From positions 1-64,000 of the forward strand of contig JAIORD010000033.1 in NCBI GenBank assembly GCA_021108275.1: 64,000 nt of DNA, in the 5' to 3' direction. Positions 47,182 to 54,985 of the stretch are shown here, piece by piece. The notes under the pieces were generated by a model, which searched no databases, had not been told where the DNA came from, and saw nothing but the letters and a program-made list of their open reading frames with translations. The position numbers and the translations under genes are program-made. How positions within the stretch are numbered: the stretch's first letter is position 1; each line of letters starts with the position of its first letter. The DNA is from Methanococcoides sp. GTDB lineage: Archaea > Halobacteriota > Methanosarcinia > Methanosarcinales > Methanosarcinaceae.

Positions 47182-47730
47182 ATGGATGAAATTAACTTAA
47201 ATGTTGTTAGAGAAACTTTTGGCAAAGTGGTTTACACACATAAAACTTATGAAAAAGCGGCGGATATTTGCTTGAATAAAGCCATATTGATAAAGAGAGC
47301 AAATGTTTTCTTACTTGTACTTACTTCAGGAAGTGCACTTGGGTCTATAATTAGTGTAAATAAGTTTATAGTTGCCACTTCTATTCTTTCAACTATATCT
47401 TTATTCTTTATCGTTTATCAATTACATTTTAATTATGAAAGCAAGGCACAAGACTACCGATACTATGCAAGAAAACTGTGGTTAATTAGGGAAAAATATC
47501 AAAATTTCATCGCTGACATTATGAACGAAAGATATGATTCACAAGAAGTTTCAGAATATCGGGATTTATTATTGGGTGAACTAAACGAAATTTTACAAAA
47601 TGCGATTGCTACTGACACAAAAGCTTATTGTGAAGCACAAAAAGCGTTAAAAGTTAATGAAGAAATGACATTTGTAGATAAAGAAATTGATGCATTTCTT
47701 CCTGAAAAATTAAGGATCTCAGAAAATTAA
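47182..47730 (+). CDS. SLATT-type two-helix membrane effector
   Basis: 182 aa. A helical N-terminus (VYTHKTYEKAADICLNKA), two membrane helices at about 40-59 and 62-83, and a long cytoplasmic coiled region (YYARKLWLIREKYQNF) fit the SLATT family, membrane proteins predicted to form pores when activated by the nucleotide signal of a linked CD-NTase. Its end overlaps the convergent polB end by 4 bp. Confidence 0.75.
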   Translation: MDEINLNVVRETFGKVVYTHKTYEKAADICLNKAILIKRANVFLLVLTSGSALGSIISVNKFIVATSILSTISLFFIVYQLHFNYESKAQDYRYYARKLWLIREKYQNFIADIMNERYDSQEVSEYRDLLLGELNEILQNAIATDTKAYCEAQKALKVNEEMTFVDKEIDAFLPEKLRISEN

Positions 47731-50402
47731 TAAGGACCTATTTTTAATAATTTTTTCATTAATTTTGTATTGAAATTCAATTTACGTTCCATCACATTTC
47801 CTTTTAATCGTATCAAATCACTTCTATGCCTAATCCCATACTCATTTGCTTCTTTGGGAGTGAGATTTAAAATCAATTGCTTAATTGCTTCAACATCAAC
47901 AAACTCCTGAGCCTTCTTCACATCCAATTCCTGTTCATCAATATTGTTAGCTTCCTTCCCAATGTAAACCACACCATCAGCATGGACATGCTTTCTTTCA
48001 AGTACTCCAATATCACCATCAAACTTAGATTCAAGATGTTCCACATACTGCATTATTGTCCTGCTTAATGGCTTGAAATAATGAGAACCTTCCTTGATCA
48101 CTCCAGTTCCATAATCAATAAACGGTTCATAAACAATACTTTGAGGATCATTTGAATAAGGAGCTAAAGGCTTTACTGCTTTACCATCCTCTTCAGCTAC
48201 TTGAAACCCAACAAGATAAAAATTGAAAGGTTTTATCTGGTCTTTCCATTCCTTACCTTTATTAATCGTATCAAACCTATGCAAAACATTAGCTGTTGAA
48301 ACCGTAAGTCTTGAGATTGCATACATGTTTGAATACTTCTCTTCAATATCCAATTCAGAGATCATTCCATAATGCAACTTGAGAATATCTTCCCATATTT
48401 CAGCCTGCCAATCATCAACAGCTTTTGGAAATGGATTTGTTAAATGTCCAAGTCCATGCAATTTGAATGATCTCTCTCCTTCCATGAACTTGATTTCTTC
48501 ATTCTCATAAGTGTAAAGAGCATATCTTTTTGAAGAAATGCCATAAAACCACACATTCTCTTTCTCAGCTTTCAACAGATCAATATCAAGGCTGTAAGGA
48601 TTAAGAGGTTGGAAATAATCTATGATCTCCTGAGCATGTTTAGGAGGAACAAAGATAGAATCAGTATCCATATATGCATGAACTGAACCAAGCTCTTTTA
48701 CTTTAGCTTCAGCCATTGCTATGAATAATTTAGATCCTGCTGTAATCATAACAGCTAACAAAGGATGAAAATAATTCCCTGCCTTCTCAAACCTGTTCTC
48801 AGAAGTATTGAAATCCTCCAACCCATAAACCTGAATATCAGTTTTCTTATCTTCAGGATTTAGTTCAATGAATATCCCATAACTCATAGCATTAACAAGA
48901 ATCTTGATAGCTTGTGCTCTACTTTTCAATTGTTGATATTCAGGCTTTTCCTTATCAATGTTCTTGAGTTGAATTTTAAGATTCTGCCTTTCCTCAACAA
49001 GTATCTGAACGAGATTATCTTTTGAAGGATCAATATCAATTCCAAGTATCTTACTTTTCCTCAATCCCTTCTGAACACCTTTTGGAACATACCTGATAGC
49101 TTCAATGATCTCAGGAACTTTGCCAGTTAAAAGAACTGAAGCGATAACATCAGGTAAAGCATACCATAATTCATTATCAGAAGTAAGGTAATTAACCCCT
49201 ACATTATACCCTGTATTATTACCCTTATAATCCATCCTTACAGGTAAAATGTCATTGTCAGGCTGTAGCTTTACCATTACTACAAACTCTTTCCAGTTAT
49301 CCTTACCTTGAAGATAATTAAGAGTAAGATTGTTTAACATCTCCTTAATCTCATCTGTAACAACATTCATTTCAAGAGATTCAGCTATCATGTATTTCCA
49401 GAGATCCATTTCCATAGTTATAGTTGGATACATGCTTGTAAAATCAAGGACTGTGACCTTTGTAGGTTGCTTTCTAATCTTACATTCACATCTTCCTCCA
49501 TAGTAAGAAGTCATGATATTTCCAATGGTTTCTGAAGAAAACTCAGGATTAATATCTAAAAATGATTGAATCCCAAGTTGGCTGAGAGCATACTTTCCAA
49601 TTGAAGCTGAACTAAATATCTTGGTTGTTGGGATGTTTATCTGATAAAGGTCAAGTTCATCAATAAGTTTCTCATAGACTTGATAAGTTGTTTTAACATC
49701 ATCAATAAGATAATCAATATATCTCTCAGTCACTTTTCCATGTTCAATTCCTTTCATTTTCTTAATATTAGTATTGAGCTTTTGACCTGCTTTATCTAAA
49801 GAGATCCTTTTTGATTGGAGCAACACTTCAGCTAACTTTTGAGCATCAAGGAAATAACCTGAGAAATGATCTTTGCCTTTGTTTATCTTGGTTGAAGTAA
49901 GCTTGAATGTATGAGCATCACCTAATTTCTTAACAATAATGGGAGGATTGAATCTGTTGTCTGAAAGAGTAAATGTAAATCCTCCTTTGTTTCTTCCTCT
50001 TGAATCTCCAACTCTTTTTGAGATCCTGCTTATGTCAAAAGGAAGATTAAAACCAACACAAAGAGTTTTCAAACCAAAAACTTCAGGATAAAATACCTCA
50101 TCAATAAACTCATTTAGGGTATAAAGTGGTATATCATACTTTGAGGTATATTCTTCACATACCTTATTTTCATTATCAGTAAGCATTGAAGTATCGTAAA
50201 ACATACCTTCATGTTGAATATACCCATTCTGGTATATTTGAAAATACCCAATTTTGAAATTCTGATATTGATCTATTGTAGTTTCAGTATCAAAGACCAA
50301 TACTCTATCATGCCTTAATGGAACATCTTTTGGTTTGTAAAAAGGATTACCTGAAGATTTCTTCATCTTCTGAGTATATCCTCTTACAGCAATCTTAGAC
50401 AT
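47727..50402 (-). CDS. polB: Family B DNA polymerase of the casposon
   Basis: 891 aa. Exonuclease motif I VFDTETT (D38, E40); polymerase motifs DFTSMYPT (A), KILVNAMSYG (B) and YMDTDSIFVP (C); KRYALY beyond. The set is intact, so it should be active. Inserts between the motifs resemble protein-primed polymerases, the type carried by casposons. It would copy the element DNA, perhaps in gap repair after insertion. It overlaps the HNH gene by 8 bp. Confidence 0.92.
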   Translation of the reverse strand: MSKIAVRGYTQKMKKSSGNPFYKPKDVPLRHDRVLVFDTETTIDQYQNFKIGYFQIYQNGYIQHEGMFYDTSMLTDNENKVCEEYTSKYDIPLYTLNEFIDEVFYPEVFGLKTLCVGFNLPFDISRISKRVGDSRGRNKGGFTFTLSDNRFNPPIIVKKLGDAHTFKLTSTKINKGKDHFSGYFLDAQKLAEVLLQSKRISLDKAGQKLNTNIKKMKGIEHGKVTERYIDYLIDDVKTTYQVYEKLIDELDLYQINIPTTKIFSSASIGKYALSQLGIQSFLDINPEFSSETIGNIMTSYYGGRCECKIRKQPTKVTVLDFTSMYPTITMEMDLWKYMIAESLEMNVVTDEIKEMLNNLTLNYLQGKDNWKEFVVMVKLQPDNDILPVRMDYKGNNTGYNVGVNYLTSDNELWYALPDVIASVLLTGKVPEIIEAIRYVPKGVQKGLRKSKILGIDIDPSKDNLVQILVEERQNLKIQLKNIDKEKPEYQQLKSRAQAIKILVNAMSYGIFIELNPEDKKTDIQVYGLEDFNTSENRFEKAGNYFHPLLAVMITAGSKLFIAMAEAKVKELGSVHAYMDTDSIFVPPKHAQEIIDYFQPLNPYSLDIDLLKAEKENVWFYGISSKRYALYTYENEEIKFMEGERSFKLHGLGHLTNPFPKAVDDWQAEIWEDILKLHYGMISELDIEEKYSNMYAISRLTVSTANVLHRFDTINKGKEWKDQIKPFNFYLVGFQVAEEDGKAVKPLAPYSNDPQSIVYEPFIDYGTGVIKEGSHYFKPLSRTIMQYVEHLESKFDGDIGVLERKHVHADGVVYIGKEANNIDEQELDVKKAQEFVDVEAIKQLILNLTPKEANEYGIRHRSDLIRLKGNVMERKLNFNTKLMKKLLKIGPY

Positions 50403-50727
50403 TTACAGTCATCTCCATTCCAACATTGATCAATCGCTGTCCAAGTTCCCTTAGCAAAGCTCCAATGGAAATAATGTTGAACGCTGTTAGATTTTCTGAA
50501 GATGCTTTTTTAGATCTTACTTTTGGACTGAGCTTGTTCTGTTCTGCTGTAATCTTAGCATGACAGTTCTTACAAAGAGGCTTTACCCAATCAGAATTAT
50601 TCCTCCCATCAACATGATGCATCTCAATTACATTTTCATCATCTTCTCCACAATCAACACATGCAATAGGTGGTTTCTTGCCTTTCTTATACTTGCTAAT
50701 ATTCTTCCTGTAAGCTTCTTTATCCAT
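50395..50727 (-). CDS. HNH endonuclease
   Basis: 110 aa from MDKEAYRKN, whose ATG follows GAGTGG. Zinc and catalytic pattern: CVDCGEDDENVIEMHHVDGRNN and LCKNCHAKIT (C23, C26, H37/H38, C52, C55, H56). HNH nucleases are a regular part of family 2 casposons; their job there is unknown. The reading frame extends further up to 50796 but overlaps the upstream gene. Confidence 0.88.
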   Translation of the reverse strand: MDKEAYRKNISKYKKGKKPPIACVDCGEDDENVIEMHHVDGRNNSDWVKPLCKNCHAKITAEQNKLSPKVRSKKASSENLTAFNIISIGALLRELGQRLINVGMEMTVNV

Positions 50728-50743
50728 AGTATCCACTCTCCCA

Positions 50744-51382
50744 TTAAACGTATAATTCAAAGAATTCAGGCTCTTCTTGTGCATCCTGAATCTCATACAG
50801 TCTTTCCAAGTCGGTTACAAAATAATGCTCATTACCTTCAGCATCAATGACTTTTGCATTTTCAAATTTCTTCAAAAACTTAGAATCACCAGATTTCAAA
50901 GCTTTATTGACAGCATTGAAATATTCAGCAATTAAGCTCCTGTCCTTTGATCTTGTTGTAATGATTGAGATTAATCCCTCATCTCTCTCATAGAACATCA
51001 TCTCAGATTCAATTTTATCTGAAGCTGTAACTTTCCATTTCCCTTTTGATTTGTACAGATATTTTCCAAGATTGCTAATAGTGTTCTTTTTGTTAGCTCC
51101 TGTTTTCTCAATTGCTTTTGAAAATGGAACTCCTTTTCTCATAAGCCTGAGAATTTGAAGAGATAGATTTCTATCTCTCTTCTGTTGTGCTTTCAGGATC
51201 TTCCATGAAGTTGTACTCAGGTTATGATCTTTGAGCCTTGTATTTCTCAATTCATTCAGGTTGAAAGTTGGAAACCTCTCATGAAATCTGATAATTCTTT
51301 TGGCATACTCTGAAGTTCTTGGCTGAGCTTTAAGCCAAGTACCATAAGTCCTATAATCCTTTGAGAATTGCTTGAGAGTCAT
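50744..51382 (-). CDS. Casposon HTH-type protein
   Basis: 212 aa, basic N-terminal half. KGVPFSKAIEKTGANKKNTISNLGKYLYKSKGKWKVTA reads like a helix-turn-helix with a following strand. The C-terminus is acidic. Similar proteins accompany PolB and HNH in methanogen casposons; role unknown. It overlaps the next-upstream ribbon-helix-helix gene by 4 bp (ATGA). Confidence 0.7.
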   Translation of the reverse strand: MTLKQFSKDYRTYGTWLKAQPRTSEYAKRIIRFHERFPTFNLNELRNTRLKDHNLSTTSWKILKAQQKRDRNLSLQILRLMRKGVPFSKAIEKTGANKKNTISNLGKYLYKSKGKWKVTASDKIESEMMFYERDEGLISIITTRSKDRSLIAEYFNAVNKALKSGDSKFLKKFENAKVIDAEGNEHYFVTDLERLYEIQDAQEEPEFFELYV

Positions 51383-51528
51383 TTCTCAGCCTCCCAAAGT
51401 TTTAACAATGCTATCCTGACAACTTCTGCCTGAGAGCATCCAAATTTGTCTGACATCTGTACTAGCTTCTCCTTGAGGTAAGGAGAGAGAGTTGCAAGAA
51501 CTCTTTGTGTATCTTTTATTGAATCCAT
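51379..51528 (-). CDS. Ribbon-helix-helix regulator
   Basis: 49 aa from MDSIKDTQ: RVLATLSPYLKEKLVQMSDKFGCSQAEVVRIALLKLWE is a standard CopG-like strand-helix-helix. First gene of the minus-strand set with the HTH, HNH and polB genes, whose ends overlap, so it probably controls this operon and perhaps the divergent cas1 operon. Confidence 0.78.
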   Translation of the reverse strand: MDSIKDTQRVLATLSPYLKEKLVQMSDKFGCSQAEVVRIALLKLWEAEK

Positions 51529-51590
51529 ATTACTCAAGTTACTATATGTACCAATACCTATTTGTATCAAATTTAACCATAAGTTTGAGT

Positions 51591-52493
51591 ATGAATTTGA
51601 ATATAAATACAGATAATAATAACTATAATTCTTATAAAAATACTAATGAGTTTGAGTATAATGTGATTTCTATCTTACAAACTACCCCTTTTATAAGAAA
51701 ACGGGATCTCATTGAAAAATTAAGAACTAAATTTAAGAAAACCAGAGGCTATAGCGTTGAAAATATTCAAAGAAAACTCTATGACATGCAGGGCAAAGGA
51801 ATTCTACTTGTGTTGAAGTTTGAAGATCTCCAACAATTTGGAATAAAAGATGAAGATAAACGTTCTTGTTATGTTACATTAAGACGAACTGAAGAAATAT
51901 TATCTCATTTAGATTCTGTCATTAATAAACTTAAATTTAATAATCCTATTCAGCAAAAAATGGCTTTGAAAGAGATTGAACATTATGGACAAAATTATGT
52001 TCTTAGTCCAAAGCAATTAGACCTGCTTGTATCTATTCTTAAAACTGATGATATAACTTTAATTGAACATATCCTCAGAATTCTTTATACTTACATTGAT
52101 AAAAAAAATATTGAACCTGCTAATGAATCTGAGATAATTGATAAACTCAAATCGTTATTAGATAGATTCCCTGAACCACTAACAAGGCATACAAATCTTA
52201 GAACTCATATCATCTATTTACTTGGACATTACAATGATGCATCTGTTATTGAAAGACTCAAGAAGGATGCTGAGACTTTAGAAAATCTTCATGATATAGT
52301 TCATGATTATGAATCAGAGTACACAGCTAACATAATAGAAGAACATCGAGAAGAACTATACAATTTTGAAGAACAATTAAGGCTTGATGGTAAAGATGAT
52401 CCTGCTCAATTCATTGCTGAGATTCGAGTTAGATCTCTTATTAATCTTGGCATGAAAGAAGATCCTTTTAAAGATAATGTGAGAGGATGGTGA
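51591..52493 (+). CDS. Winged-helix protein upstream of casposase
   Basis: 300 aa from MNLNINTD. Residues 20-110 look like a winged helix (ILQTTPFIRKRDLIEKLRTKFKKT, SVENIQRKLYDMQGKG). The rest is made of helical repeat units (ALKEIEHYGQ, LIEHILRILYTY, LRTHIIYLLGHYND), similar to HEAT-like arrays. It ends 6 bp before cas1, so both are one operon; it may regulate or assist the casposase. Confidence 0.7.
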   Translation: MNLNINTDNNNYNSYKNTNEFEYNVISILQTTPFIRKRDLIEKLRTKFKKTRGYSVENIQRKLYDMQGKGILLVLKFEDLQQFGIKDEDKRSCYVTLRRTEEILSHLDSVINKLKFNNPIQQKMALKEIEHYGQNYVLSPKQLDLLVSILKTDDITLIEHILRILYTYIDKKNIEPANESEIIDKLKSLLDRFPEPLTRHTNLRTHIIYLLGHYNDASVIERLKKDAETLENLHDIVHDYESEYTANIIEEHREELYNFEEQLRLDGKDDPAQFIAEIRVRSLINLGMKEDPFKDNVRGW

Positions 52494-52499
52494 TTTCTA

Positions 52500-53720
52500 A
52501 TGAAACTCCTACTTCTAAACGGTCATGGAATTAATATGCACGTTGATGGTGCTAAACTCCATATCAAAGATGGCAGGTTTTCAACCACTGAAGAACCTGA
52601 AGAGTATGTGTTCTCCCCCAAGAGAATGGATATTGATAGTATTGTTGTGTATGGGAGAAGTGGATCTTTAAGCTTTGAAGCTATCAGATGGCTGATTAAA
52701 CACAATGTACAGGTTACTATGTTAGATTGGAATGGTAAGCTTCTAACAACAATGCTTCCTTCTGAAAGTACTAATGTTAAGACAAAGTTTGCTCAGTATC
52801 ATGCTTATGAAGATCAGGATACAAGGGTAAAGCTTGCCAAGAAGTTCATTGAAGGTAAATTTTCTAAATCTGAGTCTGCCCTTGATTATCTTAAACAAAG
52901 GTATCCTGAAATTGAGTATGATTTCTCTGTTGATAAGGACAAACTTGAGAAAGCCAAATCCATCAGGGAGATACTTGGGATTGAAGGCGGAGTTGCTTGG
53001 AAGTACTGGAACGAGTATGCAAAAGTTATTCCTGATGAATATGATTATAGGGCACGGACTGATAATTACAGAAGGGCAAACAATTACAGAAGGGCAAACG
53101 GAGCAGGCGATAAAGTCAATGTAATGCTAAATTATGGATATGCTTTGCTTGAATCTGAATGTTTGAGAGCCATTAATTCAGTTGGTCTTGATGCCCATGT
53201 TGGTTTCCTTCATGAGATGAATCCAAGTAAGAACAGTTTAGCCTATGATCTCCAAGAGCCGTTCAGGTTTATTGTGGATCTTGCTGTATTGAACCTGATT
53301 GAAAAGGGAGTTATGGATAGTAAGGATTTTGTGAGGACTGAGAGCTTTTCATTGAGGCTTAGACCAACTGGAGCAAGGAAAGTTACTGAAGAGTTTAATT
53401 CTTTGATGAATAGCAAAGTCGAATACAGGAAGAAGAATAGTTCTTGGGGATCTGTCCTGTTGTTCAAGGCAAGGGAGTTTAGCCATCATCTTGTTGGGAA
53501 GAGGAAAGCTGTTGAGTTCACGAAGCCTGTTTATGTTGGGAAAAGATCTGATTCTGATTTATTGAGGAAGAAGATCATTGACATGTCTTATGTTGAATGG
53601 AAGAAGATGGGATTTTCTAAGGGTACTCTCCATTACATGAAACAGAATGCTAAAGCTGATGAGCCTTTTAGTTTGAATACTCATGTAAAGGAGAGGGTGG
53701 AGATGTGGGAAGGATGTTGA
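52500..53720 (+). CDS. cas1: Casposase (Cas1-family integrase)
   Basis: 406 aa. Cas1 catalytic residues: E162 in EGGVAWKYW, H238 in GFLHEMNPSKNSLAYD, and D250. The N-terminal beta domain has VVYGRSGSLSFEAIRWLIKHNV. A C-terminal extension (about 355-406, EWKKMGFSKGTLHYMKQNA) is the HTH found in casposases and absent from CRISPR Cas1. An 18-bp tandem duplication repeats NYRRAN at residues 189-200. It would insert the casposon ends at the tRNA target. GGTGAT precedes the ATG. Confidence 0.93.
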   Translation: MKLLLLNGHGINMHVDGAKLHIKDGRFSTTEEPEEYVFSPKRMDIDSIVVYGRSGSLSFEAIRWLIKHNVQVTMLDWNGKLLTTMLPSESTNVKTKFAQYHAYEDQDTRVKLAKKFIEGKFSKSESALDYLKQRYPEIEYDFSVDKDKLEKAKSIREILGIEGGVAWKYWNEYAKVIPDEYDYRARTDNYRRANNYRRANGAGDKVNVMLNYGYALLESECLRAINSVGLDAHVGFLHEMNPSKNSLAYDLQEPFRFIVDLAVLNLIEKGVMDSKDFVRTESFSLRLRPTGARKVTEEFNSLMNSKVEYRKKNSSWGSVLLFKAREFSHHLVGKRKAVEFTKPVYVGKRSDSDLLRKKIIDMSYVEWKKMGFSKGTLHYMKQNAKADEPFSLNTHVKERVEMWEGC

Positions 53721-53785
53721 TGAACAATAAATTAAACCCATCTCCTTTTTTTTATGTTTTTCAATTACTAAGGTTTAAGATTAAA

Positions 53786-54187
53786 TTACACCTCTTCTAC
53801 GTATGCCACATACATACATCTGCACCACCCCTCTCCGTAGCCACTTTGATTGTGTTTACAGTTCTTGTGTGGAATCGGCATATTTTTCAACGCTTCTTCA
53901 GTTGTAATTATCATGCCTTCAAATCCACGACATAGTTTACATGATTGGGATCCTGCAGTAATTATTTTAACTTTATCAATACCATTTTCAATACCATTTT
54001 TTTGATGATTCAACAATTGAAATCGTACAGCTTCTTGGAGTGATGGGAAATAATCTTCATTATTTTTATAAAGTCTTTGCGCTTTCTGGAAGTATTCCAT
54101 TGATTGTCCATGTAAATCAGTTGAATTTTTGCCAGAGTCCTTCGTAATCTGACTTGTTTTCCCTTTCAAAAAATCAAATAAACCCAT
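53786..54187 (-). CDS. Casposon cargo protein with Cys/His motif
   Basis: 133 aa from MGLFDFLKGK. C-terminal SCKLCRGFEGMIITTEEALKN, then PIPHKNCKH and GWCRCMYVAY: a C-x2-C...H-x3-C...C-x-C pattern that may bind zinc. Similar tails occur in phage head-morphogenesis-type proteins and some unrelated small proteins. No function is assigned. Confidence 0.6.
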   Translation of the reverse strand: MGLFDFLKGKTSQITKDSGKNSTDLHGQSMEYFQKAQRLYKNNEDYFPSLQEAVRFQLLNHQKNGIENGIDKVKIITAGSQSCKLCRGFEGMIITTEEALKNMPIPHKNCKHNQSGYGEGWCRCMYVAYVEEV

Positions 54188-54205
54188 TCTTTGCATCCAC
54201 CTTAA

Positions 54206-54625
54206 TTAATTTAAATCAGAGTCCTGCACTGCTATGGCATTAATTGAATCTATATCAACATAACACTTACCTATTAGATCATTATCTAAAACAACGAAGT
54301 ATTCTTCTACCTCAATAATGTAACCTGATAATTGCATATTGTAACTGTAGATCTTCACATATTCTCCCTTGTTCTCTTCAAGAATCTGTTTCATTCGACC
54401 ATGAAATTCATTGTAAATGGTATAATCTCGCATAACTTCGATTGGTTCATCTTGAACAAGTCTAAATTGTACAGCATCATCTGATGATTCCACTTCTGTA
54501 ACTGTTCCCGGGCTAGAAACGGATAGTTCAGTTGTTGGTGTTTCATCTGTGTTTCCTATACAACCAATTGCAGTGAAAACTGCAAAAATTAACATTATAG
54601 CTAATAGTTTTTTAACTAAATTCAT
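54206..54625 (-). CDS. Casposon cargo lipoprotein
   Basis: 139 aa. Signal peptide MNLVKKLLAIMLIFAVFTA with lipobox IGCIG, a Thr/Ser-rich linker, then a small soluble domain (VKIYSYNMQLSGYIIEVEEYFVVL). It should be lipid-anchored outside the membrane. Last gene before the right casposon end. Confidence 0.7.
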   Translation of the reverse strand: MNLVKKLLAIMLIFAVFTAIGCIGNTDETPTTELSVSSPGTVTEVESSDDAVQFRLVQDEPIEVMRDYTIYNEFHGRMKQILEENKGEYVKIYSYNMQLSGYIIEVEEYFVVLDNDLIGKCYVDIDSINAIAVQDSDLN

Positions 54626-54864
54626 ATTATCACCTGAAGAAGAAGTACTATCAACAGAATTTTAAAAATATATAAAAGTTCTGTTTTGTAACTATAGTTT
54701 AATGGTGAATAGTTAAGCTCTGTAGAATTCTCTAACATTTGGCTGAAAATAAAAAATAAATTATAATTCGAACTATGCCGTTAAATTTTTGGGGTGGCAA
54801 TATTAACATTTAAAATTTGTTCTTAAACATTATAATATTCAATTATTGTTCTAAAAAAATAACC

Positions 54865-54894
54865 CGTAGTGTTTTTTCAACTTACCTATATCCC
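54865..54894 (-). repeat. Casposon right terminal inverted repeat
   Basis: CTTACCTATATCCC at its outer end is the complement of the left end. The inner part CGTAGTGTTTTT also matches. Confidence 0.88.
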
Positions 54895-54908
54895 CGCATA
54901 GAAAGTCG
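54895..54908. repeat. Casposon target-site duplication, right
   Basis: CGCATAGAAAGTCG, identical to 46070-46083. Confidence 0.88.
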
Positions 54909-54985
54909 GGGTAATAGGTAACGTCAAAAAACGGAACTCCCCATATTTTTGTTATATGAGAGCTAAACAGATCAAAAAGTAGATC

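Larger units (their letters stand above)
46084..54894. mobile_element. Casposon (about 8.8 kb), apparently complete
   Basis: Terminal inverted repeats of about 30 bp (GGGATATAGGTAAG outermost, AAAAACACTACG further in) are flanked by an identical 14-bp duplication. Between them are casposase (Cas1), protein-primed-type PolB, HNH nuclease, HTH and ribbon-helix-helix genes: the core set of family 2 casposons of methanogens. Cargo: a CD-NTase plus two-helix membrane effector at the left, and two small genes at the right. No Cas2 and no CRISPR array are present. It sits at the 3' end of a relic tRNA. Confidence 0.9.
54626..54985. other. Junction of two casposons
   Basis: About 360 bp without genes. 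It contains the right TIR of the first casposon, its target duplication and the TIR-like end of the second, each listed separately. Confidence 0.8.

Noticed and set aside
52500-53720. Cas1 as part of a CRISPR-Cas system
   Set aside because: No Cas2, effector genes or repeat-spacer array nearby; the C-terminal HTH, PolB, HNH, TIRs and target duplication identify a casposon.
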